Of a DNA stretch of 64,000 bases, positions 1 to 11,540 are shown piece after piece (within the stretch, counting starts at the first letter, position 1; every line of letters starts with the position of its first letter). This stretch comes from Bimastos eiseni (taxonomy: Eukaryota; Annelida; Clitellata; Crassiclitellata; Lumbricidae): contig OY365806.1 of the NCBI GenBank assembly GCA_959347315.1, positions 35,063,526 to 35,127,525 of the forward strand, written 5' to 3'. The position numbers and the translations under genes are program-made. The notes beneath the pieces are model-generated. The model ran no database searches and was not told the origin of the DNA. It was given only the letters and a program-made list of their open reading frames with translations.

Positions 1-544
1 TGGTTTCATTACCTCAGAGTAGTTTTGTTCCGGAAGAGGTACTGTATGAATTTATTAACTGATAAATATGTATGTTGTATATATGTGAATGCCTAAATAA
101 GGCATTTTAGGAAGCTCACAAAGTTATGATAGTACTATACTATACAAGTATGAGTATTTTTCTCACCATTTTTGGTGTATTTTGTACTTTCAAACTGAAA
201 AATTAGATCAGCAATTAATTCAATGATCAAGTAAATAATTAGATCAATGAATGTTTTTTACTAAAATTATAATAATTATAATATATAATACTGTACAACA
301 AAGAATATTTTTCACCATTTTTGGGATAGTTTAAACTTTCAAATGATGAAATTAGATCATCATTTAATTAATTTAGTAATTGAGAAAAAGATGTAAATAA
401 TAAGGTATTCAATACTAAGTTAATGCTTGGACATTATGATTATAGAATACTTATCTATAGACAGATTCTATCTGCAATGTCTAGTGCTATATTCTAAAAC
501 ATTCGTGTTGCTTTCTAATGTGAGGTTTTTCTTGTATGTTTCAG

Positions 545-1753
545 GAGTTTGATCAGGTTGGTTCACCACGAGATTTTGGAAAGGGAATTTCCGTGACAAG
601 TAATGCAGCTGGGGTTTTCTCGTGTAAGAAGATATACCATGTGGCCATTCGCCGTTTCAGAGACCAACAAAGTATCGAGGTATGCATATGATAGTGTAGC
701 AAAATCTGTTAAGCAGTACAATTTTGTAGAAGGATTTGTACTGTTAAGAATTGTTGCCTCCAATAACTGTTTAAATCAATTGTAAGGTACTTAATTGATG
801 GGTCTGTTCTTTAATTGAAAATTCACTGCTCGTGAAGATCGTTCTTACTAACTGTGACTATTTCACTCTTATTTTTTAATAGACAATGTAAATGCATTGT
901 ATAAATATTTGTTCCTCTGTAGTTGCTGAAGCAGATGATAGGTGGTTGCATGAAAAAAGCAGAGGGGGAGAACATGACCTCAATTGCCTTTCCAACTGTT
1001 GGATGTGGACAGCTTGGATATGATATAAAGGATGTTGTCAGGTGCTTCAATGAAGCTGCTTTAAATTCCACACTTCAGGTAGATTATAATACCTCTTCGT
1101 CTTTTGTCGAATCATCTCTTCTTTCATGTTGTCTAAATTTGTTTGGTCTTACATGTTTTGTGTTCTCTCAGGCCAGTCTAGTCTTATCTAGTCCTTTTAT
1201 ACTCTAGTCTTGCTGACCTAATCTTGTCTAGCTTAGTACTTCTATCTGATCTAGTTCTTGCATGGTCTAGATATTGTCTATTGTTCCTGTCTAGGTTGTT
1301 AACCTGATTTGATTTTATACATCTGTGACACTTCGTTTCTTATGCCTTACAGTGAATGATGCACAGGGCCGTACCGAGGGGGGCAGCAGGTCCGTGGCCC
1401 TTGAAAGGGCGCAAATTTCAGGATTGAATAACTTATTATTCCATAAAATGCGCTATTTTCAAAATGTGGAGGCACCAGATTGATGCTAAACACAGGGCAC
1501 AATTATAGCTTGATATGGCCCTGATGATGCATATGAGGAGTATGATGCAAGTCAGTCCTATTTCCAATCTAGATTACCGCTGAACTCAAAAGGGAAGCTC
1601 TGAAACCGCTTATGTGCTTCCTTGTTTATTTTTTATATGATGTTATATCTTTTCCAGTCTGTGATTTTCAGGTCTACATCGTAGGCTATGAACAAGCAAC
1701 GTGTGATGCATTCACATCCAATCTGACAAAGCCCACTCTTTGTAAACCTCAAG
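545..1753 (+). other. Macro-domain coding exons of the PARP gene
   Basis: Three exons (545-679, 923-1078, 1672-1753) encode the C-terminal half of a macro domain. The characteristic loop SIAFPTVGCGQLGY is at residues 65-78 of the in-window protein. It matches the usual macro pattern in which a Gly-rich turn after Ser-Ile-Ala-Phe-Pro contacts the distal ribose or phosphates of ADP-ribose. The strand after it reads VYIVGYE (exon at 1672), where other macro domains have a V-x-I-V/V-L strand. The first half of the fold must lie left of base 545; I found no exon for it in bases 1-544. Confidence 0.85.
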
Positions 1754-4700
1754 GTAGCTAATATTGATTAATTAAAATTTAGACTTATTATAAGTTGATA
1801 TTATAAATTATATATTAGTTAATGTTGAAGGTACTATGTGTAGTAAAGTTTGCTTAATTATTGTAATAATATGTAATAATGATAATTCTTGTTTCATATA
1901 TTCAAATGGATAAGAACGTAATATGATTACAATCGTAGTGTGAACGGCTGATCACAAGTTATCACACACATTGAATTTTGGCTGTATCGGCAGCCATGCA
2001 AGGCGCCCAACACATTAAACATCTAATTTGACCAACGCTGCTGCTTATTGGTGAAGGAGGATTAATCATCCTTAGGATTGTGGAAATCGAACTCCTCTGC
2101 TCAGAACACCAGCCAGTGTGTTGTCATCCATTGTTCAAGCCTTTTATTTATATAAGCCTTATGTATATATCTATATATATTTATATAAACTTTGTGTGTA
2201 TATATATATAAGCTTTACAGACACTCATATATGTATATATATCAATCAGGCATATACATCAGTAAGTTCTTCAAATGTTTGGAGGGTTCTTTAAAAGTCA
2301 GCAAATTACATAGACCAGACATTAATTCACTCAGCATATTTATTTCTGTAATCAGTAAGTCAGTTCAGCCAGTCATCAGTCAGTATTCTAGTTAGTTACC
2401 ATAACCAGCCAATGCGATGCGGCCTTTTATTATCATTAGATAGCCAGTCACAGACTGAACTTAACGGTGAAAAATTGAAGAGCAACACGTTGATAATGTT
2501 GTAGATCTTTTCTTTATTCATTATTAGAAATTTGTTTAGCTTTTTCATTTAAAAACATCTTCATTTACGTATCATTTCACAGGTTTTCTGATTCGATATT
2601 GGGTGCATTTTAGGTAACTAGTTAAGTGTTTTCTTATAAAACCATGACCAGTCATGGTTTTATAAGAAAACACTTAAGAAGTTATCCGTCTGTTATTCGG
2701 GGGTACTTGGATATTGGGACCTAGGCCCTTTCAGGTTTCTGCCTTTGAACCTTTCTGTCTTGATTCTGCTATAGCTGTTAATTCTTGTTGATTGGTCTTG
2801 GATTCAATAACAAAACCTTCATTAATTGACTGAAAAAATTATAGAACCTGTGCAACAGAAGTTAGAAGTCGTTCAACCGAAACCGCCACAAAGTCCTACT
2901 CCCCAGCAGAATGCAGTCACCCCTCCACCTGTGACAAAGACTGCTTCGTCTTTGGTCCGGAATGCCATTGTCTTTAACATCGTTGCGTTAGACAAGGAAA
3001 CTGTCGACCAAGCAAGAGCAACTCTTGCAAAGAAACTCAGTGATTGTCTGTATGACACAAAGATGAAGAAGGAAATGATTGCCAACCTGAGTGAGGATAT
3101 GATAAGCACGATAAGAAGGATTCCAAGTGCCAGTAAGATCGACCTCTGCATTGGTAAGAAAACATTCATCACTTTTAAGTTTATGCAGGGAATAGCATTC
3201 TGCATACTGGTTTGTTCAGCTGGTGGCATGCATTCCACCAATTGCCAGTTCAGTCCTGCTGAGCGGACTCCATGTCATGCACGACCCTTAACAAACTGTT
3301 TACACTCACTCCATACTTCAGATTTATGTTATGTACCGCCCTTCCTCCTCCTCATACTCAAGCCTACCTGACTCTCTGGATTTTTACTCCTTGCATATCA
3401 AATTTGTTTTGATTAAGCGCCTGTGAATAAGCTGGTTACCTCGACTTCGCTTTTGTGGGCGCTGTAGAAATGTTGAGATTACGATTGTGTGTTCTTGCGC
3501 ACTCAATAAAAGCACAGAAATAGCGGAATTCCTTTTATCAACCTCTGTAAGTCCGACTTACTCGGTGAGATTAGACTAAACTGAATTCATTTCATTAGGT
3601 GTTCATTGTATTGCATGGGATACGAGCAATGAAACTAAATCCATCTAATCTAAATTCAACCCAACCAAACTTCTCCTATCGTTGGATTGCAAACATACAT
3701 TGGAAACTGCAGTTAGCAAATAAACGATACAAATATAAATCCTATCATTGGATTGCATTTGCTAGTTGAATGATCCATCAATATTTGTAGCATGTCTCAA
3801 TAGATTTTCTTTGGAGGCATTCCAAAGATTGACATAACAATAAACTATGGTATACACAATTAAACAGAAACGTTTTCAGAATTGACAGAATAGAGGCAAA
3901 GAACTTGGCTTATCGTGTTCACGCATGTGTGAATGTGTTTTAGTATTGACAAAATATTATTAGGCTATGAACATATGTTGATTCATCATAAAGGTCCAGT
4001 CAGGATAAATCTGCATGGTTACCATAGTTTATATAGCATTAAGACACAAATATATTTCAATATTCGTTACCAGAGTTTATATACCGTAGTTACCATAGTT
4101 TATATACCATAGTTTATATAGCATTAAGATATAAATATATTTCAATGTTCCTTGCAACACAGCATATTATTCCAGGCATATATTTGTGACTCGTAGATAA
4201 GCAACATATTCTAGGCATAGTTTTATGGTTTGTAGATACACAGAATCAGACAATCCAACTCAGAGGTCACCATGCATTAGTGCATGAAGTAAAGACTGAA
4301 ATTGATCAACTGCTTGCAAAGGAGGAAAAAAACTTAAATGATCTCCAGTACATCAAAAAGACAAAAGGAGTTCAAGCATACCTTAACAAGTTGTCAAGCA
4401 CAGAAGACCTGCAGCTTCCAAAGTATTGGACGCACTACAGAAAATATGATCAGCCGGATAAAGGGCCCGTCACAACTCAGCTTCAACCTGGAAGTGAAGT
4501 GTACAAGGCTGTCGAGGCTATGGTGATGGGTACATGGGATGCCTCAAAAGTGGGTCAGGGAAATGATGCGACTAATCTGAGTCATTCTAGCATAGCAATC
4601 AAGACCATATTTGCTGTTGAAAACCTGACTATGTTTCACAGCTACAAATCACAGCTAAAAAATCTCAGTTACAGGGCTCAAAGAAAGCTGTTCAATCCAG

Positions 4701-6585
4701 TGACGAGTCTTCAGGCACAGGCGGAAATTGCCACAAAGTCTGTGCCAGGTACTTAGCGTGAACGTCTGATTTTTCATGGAATTAATCTTTGCCTCTTTAT
4801 ATCAAAATACAATAAAATGAATGAGTTTTTGATGGAATACCCTCCTTCCAAAGTTAAGAAGTGCACATGATATTCCAACAGAATGCATAGCATAGAGAAA
4901 TTTGAGGGAAGGGGTTCACGTTAAAAACCGCGATGACAAAACCGCGATCGTCAAAGCCACGATCACAAAATAGCGATGCACAAAAGCGCGACTATTTCAA
5001 AATAGCGATCATCAAAACAGCGATTCATTGTATACAGTACTGTATCTAATATTTAATATAGCAAATTCGACAATCTGATGTTGTCCTCGCTTGACCTTTG
5101 ACCTTCTCCATCGTTTAACGAGCCTCGAATTTGGCAGCATCAAGAACATGATTGTGAAAGGAGACTTTCAGGACATCTTCTCCCTCAGTATGACAACGAG
5201 CACGACATTTAAATTTATCATAATCATTACATTTCCGATGTCCATTTATCGCTGAAATGTATAGTCTAACTGTCTATCAATAAGAGATCGCGATCCTTGT
5301 TACTTTTTTAAGGAATTCAAGGGGCATTCTCGACATTTCAGTGATCTACTGCGACTTTGAGTCGATTTCTCCTAGCTTATAGTAATACTACAAAGGAACA
5401 ATTAGCTTAATAATTGATCCGTTGAAGTGATAGTGGAAACAGACGTCAACATATAAAGGAGCAATAACAGATATATCAACAGCCAGGTCTGCAGAAGCAG
5501 CAGAACTGGCTGTTAGCTCCATCAGAATCAATAAATCACTATTTAGAAAGTCGCGCTTTTGTGCATTGCTGTTTTGTGATCGCGGTTTTTAACTTACACC
5601 GAGTTAAGGTGCTAGATGGCTATTATAGGCGGGGTTGTCGGACGAGTGCTCTAACCAATCAGCCACCACCGTGCCCCACACATCCAAACTCCAAGGCACG
5701 CGAGATTAGTGTGCTGTCCTATTCTCCAGCCAAAATGTAACCTTTGATGGTGACCTACAAGGCTACAGCCTACAACTTTCTATAAGTACCATAAATTGTA
5801 GAATTAATTATTAAACATGCTGTGTATCATTTTTCTAAAGGTGATGCATATTTTTAAAATTTAATTCTATTATTTTTCATGTTTGTATGTTTCATTTGAT
5901 TTCATTTAAACCGTTATATTGATTATGGCTGCACAGAAATATTTTAATATTTCCATTGGTTGGGTTTTCATCTTTGAAATATGTATTTCATTTGGAACAT
6001 GTGCAGGTGTGAACTACTTGTATGATGATCTGGTGAGTGAGGTCAACGAATACTATCTGTTACATGGAACCAGTCACCAGAAGACAATTGTCAGATCTGG
6101 AATTGACTTCCGATTCTCAGGAGATAAAGTTCTGTTTGGAAAAGGTGCCTACTTTGCAGAGAAATCTATCAAAGCCGACCAGTATGCAGGTTCGTGTGAC
6201 TATAATGCTGTTTTTTTATGTTATGCGGTTCATTCAAGGGATTCTTACTCACTTTAATGTCTTGATTTTTTAATTGTTTACTGTTTACTTTATTTTTACA
6301 GATCCCAAAACCCAGAGAAAGCCAATTGGAGAGAAGCTGTGCATGTTTGTTGCTCGTGTTCTGCTCGGGGAGCCTCACTTATGCCAGAATCCTTACCCAT
6401 ACAAGAAGGCGCCATGTTCAGATGCCTCGTGTCATAGCGAATCATGTTCTGCTGACCACCTGCCCTGCGATTCAGTCATTGGAACCCACAAAACTCCCAC
6501 AGTCAGGCTTCTATTTCGCGAATTCATCATCTACCACATGGATCAGTGCTACCCGGAATTCCTTGTTGAATATGTGAGACAGTAA
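545..6585 (+). CDS. Macro-domain PARP (PARP14/15-like), 3' seven exons, 5' end outside window
   Basis: Exons are 545-679, 923-1078, 1672-1753, 2845-3153, 4281-4748, 6007-6189 and 6302-6585. All have AG acceptors and GT donors, and the phases join without a break into 538 codons plus TAA at 6583-6585. Residues 1 to about 125 are the end of a macro domain (ADP-ribose binding). Residues about 125-230 are a linker rich in Pro and Gln, then a helical stretch like the KH-type region of PARP14. From about residue 285 comes the PARP catalytic domain. Members of this family transfer ADP-ribose from NAD+ to proteins in cytosol or nucleus, and in vertebrates many act in antiviral and interferon responses. 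More macro domains are expected to the left. The gene would be complete only with upstream sequence. The call rests on motifs read by eye; the splice sites are inferred from phase and consensus. Confidence 0.88.
1364..1523. mobile_element. 160-bp hAT-type MITE
   Basis: The element starts CAGGGCCGTA and ends TATGGCCCTG, giving a short terminal inverted repeat of CAGGGCC plus a near match. It is flanked by a perfect 8-bp direct duplication ATGATGCA at 1356-1363 and 1524-1531. Eight-bp target duplications and CAG-type ends are typical of hAT elements. It carries no coding capacity. It lies in the PARP intron between the exons at 923 and 1672. Confidence 0.85.
2622..2677. repeat. Perfect 27-bp inverted repeat with 2-nt centre
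   Basis: Bases 2622-2648 (beginning TTAAGTGTTTTC, ending CATGAC) are the exact reverse complement of 2651-2677, separated only by CA. This near-perfect 56-bp palindrome could extrude as a cruciform. It is in the PARP intron 5' of the exon at 2845. It may be the fused ends of a fold-back element. Confidence 0.9.
3405..3490 (+). mobile_element. LINE 3' tail fragment, copy 1
   Basis: This segment (GCGCCTGTGAATAAGCTGGT at its start, a GCGCTGTAG motif, then TTACGATTG) matches the tail at about 30650-30735 that follows a recognisable reverse-transcriptase end. Antisense copies lie near 33770-33840 and 62690-62790. It is therefore taken as the 3' end of a truncated LINE inside the PARP intron. Confidence 0.6.
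4920..5600. mobile_element. Non-autonomous DNA transposon with iterated-motif terminal inverted repeats
   Basis: The left arm starts TTAAAAACCGCGATGACAAA (4921) and runs to about 5030. The right arm, about 5530-5592, is its imperfect reverse complement, ending CGCGGTTTTTAA. The left arm is itself an array of units of the form ACAAAAnnGCGAT: ACAAAACCGCGATC, ACAAAATAGCGATG, ACAAAAGCGCGACT, TCAAAACAGCGATT. The interior (about 500 bp) has no long frame. A target duplication was not resolved. It is inserted in the PARP intron between the exons at 4281 and 6007. The superfamily is unknown to me. Confidence 0.7.
5608..5690 (-). repeat. tRNA-like SINE fragment
   Basis: Read on the minus strand, the segment near 5636-5680 holds a pol III A-box-like stretch (TGGCTGATTGGTTAGAGCAC), as found in tRNA-derived SINE heads. 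A complete cloverleaf and clear B box were not found, so it is not called a tRNA gene. Confidence 0.4.
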
Positions 6586-8040
6586 TGCTTCTAGTCTCAA
6601 GACTGAGATCACACAAACACTCCAGAAACAGCTCTAGCAGGTGTTTCAGAACTGTTATGTGCTGCAAAAAGTTTGATATAAAAGCTAAACAACGATATTT
6701 TTTGGGAAAATTTCATCGACCTATCCAAGAGGCTTTAAAATTTCTTTCATTGCTGTTGTAGTCTGCAAGAGACTTTGTATAAATAGTCATTTATGAAAAG
6801 CTTTTAAAACTACATAATGCCTGGAAAATTTAAGAGCCCTACAGAAAGCTTCAAAACGGGCTATATGTTGGTGACCTTATTTCACTTTATTCACTTCTTC
6901 AGTACAGGTTAAGTGGTCTGAATTCTTTTGGTTAGATACAAACCGTCTGGTAAAAGAGTACACTAATTGTGGCCACTTGTGAATAATTTCTACTTTTACC
7001 AAACACTGTTCATTGAAGACAATTGTGAAGCTGTTGCATTTTTTCCACTAATATAAGCAAATGGTGCAGAGATGAGTTGCAGAGATGAATAGTTGAGTAT
7101 TGAATTTGCAAATAAGTGAATTGTGTATGTATGTGTAATTGTGTATATGTATTTTTGCCCGAATGTATGAATGTGTAAGAATGTATCATGACACTTAATA
7201 TAACATCTGTTGGGTGCCTCTCATGGGAACTGCTTACATAAACACACTATATCCAAGAAAGACAGTTTGAAACATGCAATGAATTTAGTCAAATGCAGCA
7301 GTTTGAATCCAGGACAGACATAAATCATCTTGGGTTAAGAACAACTGTGGACAGAAATTACAACCTTTCTATGTTTTGCACCTTGAAATGTTCTCAACCG
7401 TTGTCATTTGAATGTTCTTATACATTGGAGTTGACACTGAGGCATCCAATTTTCAATGTGCATAGATAGTATTTCCTGGTACTAAATGACAGCCATTGTG
7501 GCACTTAAGCAAGTACTAATATAGTTGATGTATTCTTGACAAATATTGAATATGGAGGTTATGGTTTGATACCAGACAGTCATGTTTGTGAATTTGTATA
7601 TATTGGCAAATGGTATTATGTGCACATTTTGGTAACTTCACACGGGTGTAAAAACACGAGTATCGAACAGTTAGTTTAACTGAGTTATGAAAGGTGGGTC
7701 TTTTAGCTTGAGGTCCTGCACTCAATTGGTTTAGCATAGTGGTGTCTGCTGTTTATGACTATGACTGCAAACATTGGTTTCAAAATGCTCAGCGCTATAA
7801 AAATCATTCTATTTAATGAATTACATTCGATAAGAGTTTATCACGGGACAAGTGATTTATTTGAGAATTTTGCAGCAAAAGTGTCTCCCCGCTTTTGGAA
7901 TATTTTTATATCCTGGCTTACTTAACACTAGCAGTTTCGTAAGTTTTGAAGACTTGGAAGACTATATTTCCAGTTTCTGTAATAATTGTATTGTTTACAT
8001 TTCCAATTTTGTAAATAAAACATTGTACAGTGCCAACTAA
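6586..8040 (+). other. Probable 3' UTR of the PARP gene
   Basis: After the stop codon at 6583-6585 there is about 1.4 kb with no credible coding frame. An AATAAA at 8014-8019 could be the polyadenylation signal; other less clear candidates exist, such as the AATAAA near 8270. No transposon ends were recognised in 6590-8040. The extent is inference only. Confidence 0.4.
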
Positions 8041-8894
8041 CCGTTCTAATGTATGCATGTTATGCAATCTATAAGATTACAATGTAATGTGATTTTGGAA
8101 GTCGTGCCATTATATTTTGTTTCATAAACATTTTATGCCGCTTATTGCTGTGGATATGATGCTGGGAAGTTCAGTGAGGTCACAATGAGACAGATATAGT
8201 TGTTAGATGAGTAACCATTCACAAATACCTGGCAAAACTCTGCCCTCATCCTTTCTGGGGCAATACTTATAAATAAAGGAGTGTCATTTAAGATATCCTA
8301 GCTGTAGTTGAACTGTTGCAGTTGGGTTGACGATTTAACCATAATATCTTTCAAGTGGAGGGACAAAGACACGACACGTCTTTTGTCATAGTCAGGAAAT
8401 TTCGGCCGCAGAAGTCGGCCATGTCAGTTATAAATCAGAAGGCGCCTTAAGAACGTCGTGTATAACATTAGAAATTACTTAAATAATTGTTGTTCAGTTT
8501 TTGTGATATTGATAACTCATTTCTCTTTTGTTTCTCATATCTTTCATGGCAAAATGTGATTTTGTAACTGAATTAAATCTATCACTCACCAACATCTTAG
8601 TTGCACATTTTGTGCTTTATAAATTGTCTTACAATAATTACTGTGATAATAATATAAAAATAGTAGTTTAATTATTGTTATTATTATCGTTATTATAAGG
8701 CACAAATATACAGACTAGTCAGATTAACCGTTTTAACATAATATCATTCAGTTCTGAGAGTTCTAATTCGAGGTGCCTATTTGAAGGGCGTCTGATAAGC
8801 GCTTAAGGTACAATGGTGACTCCATCTGCAGGCCTTTTGCCGTCAGATCTGAAGAGGCATGACTCTTTCATGGCCGGCATTTTTACTCTGGTGT

Positions 8895-9670
8895 AAGCTT
8901 GATAAATCGTAGTAATAACGCCGATTTATATGGCGCCGTAAACGCGGCCCAAACCACTACAGAGGCGCCGTACAACCTAAAACGAAAGTCAGCAGACAGG
9001 ATAAGCCTTAGAAAACAGAAAAAACTTTCAGCTTAGTTTTAAATGGGTATACTGATCAGTCGGCCAATCTGACACCGCGGACCAGCAGCCGAGAAAGCAC
9101 GGTCCCCGAAACGCGACCTCATCCTACGCATACGGAGATCGGTCTTCACAGAGGAAGGTCTTCTGAGTCGCAGATCGGTCGCGGAGGAGTGAGTCCCGAA
9201 GCAGAAACCGAGCAAATACCCGAAAGCTAATCCATGTATCGATCCGTAGACGAGCAAGCATAGCTTGAAGTCATTGCGGTACGGAACAGGAAGCCAGCGC
9301 AGAAAGTCGCGAAGGAGCGGCGTAACATGGTCATGTCTCCGCCTGTTACAGATGAGTCGAGCGGCAGCGTTTAGCACCGACTGAAGGCAGTCCAGGACGC
9401 ACGCATGCCCGCCGGCAAGAAGACTATTGCAGCGAACAACATGCGAGATGACAAAGGCAGCAACGGCTGTCCTGGCGGCCTCAAGAGGCAAGGGCCCTAT
9501 GCAGCTCCTGATGAGACTGATCTGAAGAAATCAGGAATAGAATACCATACGTTCTCGATAGACGCTCGATCAGGATGTCGTGGTCGACCGTATCGAATGC
9601 AGAGGAAAGATCCAGGAGACCGAGAAGAGCGTTGTTACCCGCGTCGATCGCTTCGATGGTGTCAGTGTCA
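8895..9670 (-). mobile_element. L2/CR1-like LINE fragment, internally deleted reverse transcriptase
   Basis: The minus strand at about 9560-9625 encodes LLDLSSAFDTVDHDIL, the palm motif A of non-LTR reverse transcriptases. The minus frame at 9491-9039 encodes the thumb and C-terminal region, including LQSVLNAAARLICNRRR, LRWLPVPYRNDFKL and FGDRAFSAAGPR, all hallmarks of this ORF. The segment with the catalytic Y/F-x-DD motif between them is missing, so the copy is deleted and dead. The 3' end, with a GGCGCCATATAAATC tail on the minus strand, is near 8915-8945. It lies between the two main genes. Confidence 0.88.
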
Positions 9671-9939
9671 TATAGTTAATCATGCCATGTCATTATTGGC
9701 AATCGCCTTCCCACTCATTTGACGCAAGAGAATGCACGATTGCGTGGGGATTGACTCAGACTCGACTAAGACTCCACTGTTAGGCCTAGGCCTGTATGTG
9801 TGTCTTTTCACATAACGCATTATGCAGCCGAATGCCGGATCCTACCCATCACCTCTCTATTGGCTTTAACATCAAAGTCATTAACTTTTTCTGATAATAA
9901 TCTTCGGTTTTTTTATTTCAAGCTGACACCGCAGTATGA

Positions 9940-10330
9940 TAACAGTTCACGTCACTTCACATCAGATCAGAAAAGTGAGAAACCAGAACATCAGATCACA
10001 CCAGATCAAATGACATCAGATAAGATCATATCAGATCATGCTGATTCATGCAGATCATATGTAGCGTACATGTATGCAAGATCATATCAGATCGTATCAG
10101 ATCACTTCAGAACATTTAAGATCACAATAGATCATATTAGATGAAATCAGATCACATAAGATGAAATCAGATCGTATTATATGGCCTACGCTCAGGTCAT
10201 ATACAGGTATAGCTAATATACTAGGCTGCGCTTCTTTTATCCTACAAGTGATGCCTCAGAGGCTTAGACATTGGAGATTAAGATCAGATCAAATCAATAC
10301 ACGTAGACATGGGAGCAGATCAGCTAGGAT
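9940..10330. repeat. Degenerate ATCAGATCAT-type repeat
   Basis: The decamer-like unit ATCAGATCAn recurs many times, with drift, from about 9960 to 10170 and again at 10280-10325. It is dense in GATC. No coding frame holds across it. It appears to be an old simple satellite. Confidence 0.65.
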
Positions 10331-10429
10331 TCGATTAAACTAGCAGCAGCAGCAGAGTCGGCGTCTACAGGGTCAAAACTGAACAACATCAGATCAGAAT
10401 ATATAATTTACTACTCGCTCAATTAGTTG

Positions 10430-10990
10430 AGGAGTGTTGTTATTTCCATCTGGCAGAGGGCGCTTTCTCAGTCGCCAGAGGGCCAACCTCTTCGCTCGGC
10501 TAACGAGTCCTTTAAGGTGAGTTACTGTCGCATCATTTCGTCGAAAGGCGGCGCTGGTCGTTGCCTGCCATTTTCGAGGTCGTCATGCATACGTCACCGT
10601 TTCGCAGACGACATCCAGCGTCGTCTGCCGACCGACGCGTTAATTTCGTGCTCCGCTGGTCGACCGAGAACCAGCGGACGTTTTACAATTCCCCAAAGGG
10701 CGCATGCGTACAAGCCGACAGTAAACAAACCGTCGTAGGCTGCCTCGATTAATGACACCCGTCAACTCGCCAGAGGGCGCCGCGCCGCGCCCCAGCGACT
10801 GCCATGTAAGACAGCGTTCTTCGCGCCGACAACTCCGCGATGAATTGCCGTGGGACGATGGATCGGGGAGTCACCGACAGCGGGTCCCAGTGAAGGCAGT
10901 GGCGCAGATGGAGGAGCCAGCGGGGGCTTCCGGGCTCGCACCTGCTCCCCAAAATGATTGCGTTGTTCGGATTGTGTACATGGGCGTCGG
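10430..10990 (+). promoter_or_regulatory. CpG-rich block with possible 5' noncoding exon of the Ig gene
   Basis: This stretch is far richer in G+C and CpG than its surroundings. It carries three CAGAGGGC-type motifs, at about 10454, 10476 and 10771, one of them within GGCAGAGGGCGCT. A strong splice-donor consensus AAG|GTGAGT sits at 10517. It lies about 2.4 kb upstream of the Ig gene start codon. A promoter with an untranslated first exon spliced to an acceptor near 12907 (GAACTGTAG) would fit. No TATA box or transcript was seen, so this is inference. Confidence 0.3.
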
Positions 10991-11540
10991 TGCCGCGGTA
11001 GGAGAAGTATAACACATGAATATATTTGAATAGAATAAGCGCATACACATTCATCATGCATATACTGTTTGCTTGTATGTAATGATTGCACGTGTAATGT
11101 ATGAACACAATTTTTATACCCTAGTCATTTCCCTTTGTCATCGGGTCGTTCAACGACAATTAATTGTCAACTACCATATGGTATATTTAAGTGTTCGTTG
11201 TCTGTTGATTGAGAAGAGTAGGACCTCAGTAGGTCGCGATCGGGTCAGTTCTGACTACTTATAACTTATCTCAACGTCGTTAGTCGATATTTACAGTCTA
11301 TACGACTTATTAAAAATTACGGCTCAATATTTGTACTCGTGCTTTTTTGCTACTTTATTTTCCTTGTGCCACGCTGTAATGGGCTGTTGAGAGGGCACAT
11401 CTTCCACTTCCTTCGCAGTCCCACAAACCGTGGAACTAGGATTTGAGCAAAATCCAATAAAGTACGTAGGGACCATTGACTATTTTATTTATGGAGTAAG
11501 ATATAGCTGATCAGCACATCACATTCCTTTAGTTTACAGG

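Larger units (their letters stand above)
4281..6585 (+). other. PARP catalytic domain exons with H-Y-E triad and Cys-rich loop
   Basis: Three exons (4281-4748, 6007-6189, 6302-6585) encode the ART fold. Catalytic His is in YYLLHGTS (His403), the Tyr is in the segment FGKGAYFAEKSIKADQYA (Tyr443), and the third triad position falls in LLFREFIIYHMDQCYPEF, where Glu518 aligns with the Glu of tankyrase and PARP1. Human PARP14 has Leu there. Between them, Cys472, 483, 488, 493 and 500 (spacing C-x10-C-x4-C-x4-C-x6-C) make a Cys-rich insertion that could bind metal. The alignment is by eye from remembered family motifs, so the assignment of the third residue needs a structure-based check. Confidence 0.8.

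Noticed and set aside
2622..2677. microRNA precursor
   Set aside because: The arms are perfectly complementary with a 2-nt centre; a pre-miRNA needs a larger loop and usually has bulges.
2873..3241. 122-codon minus-strand frame
   Set aside because: It is the antisense shadow of the PARP exon at 2845-3153.
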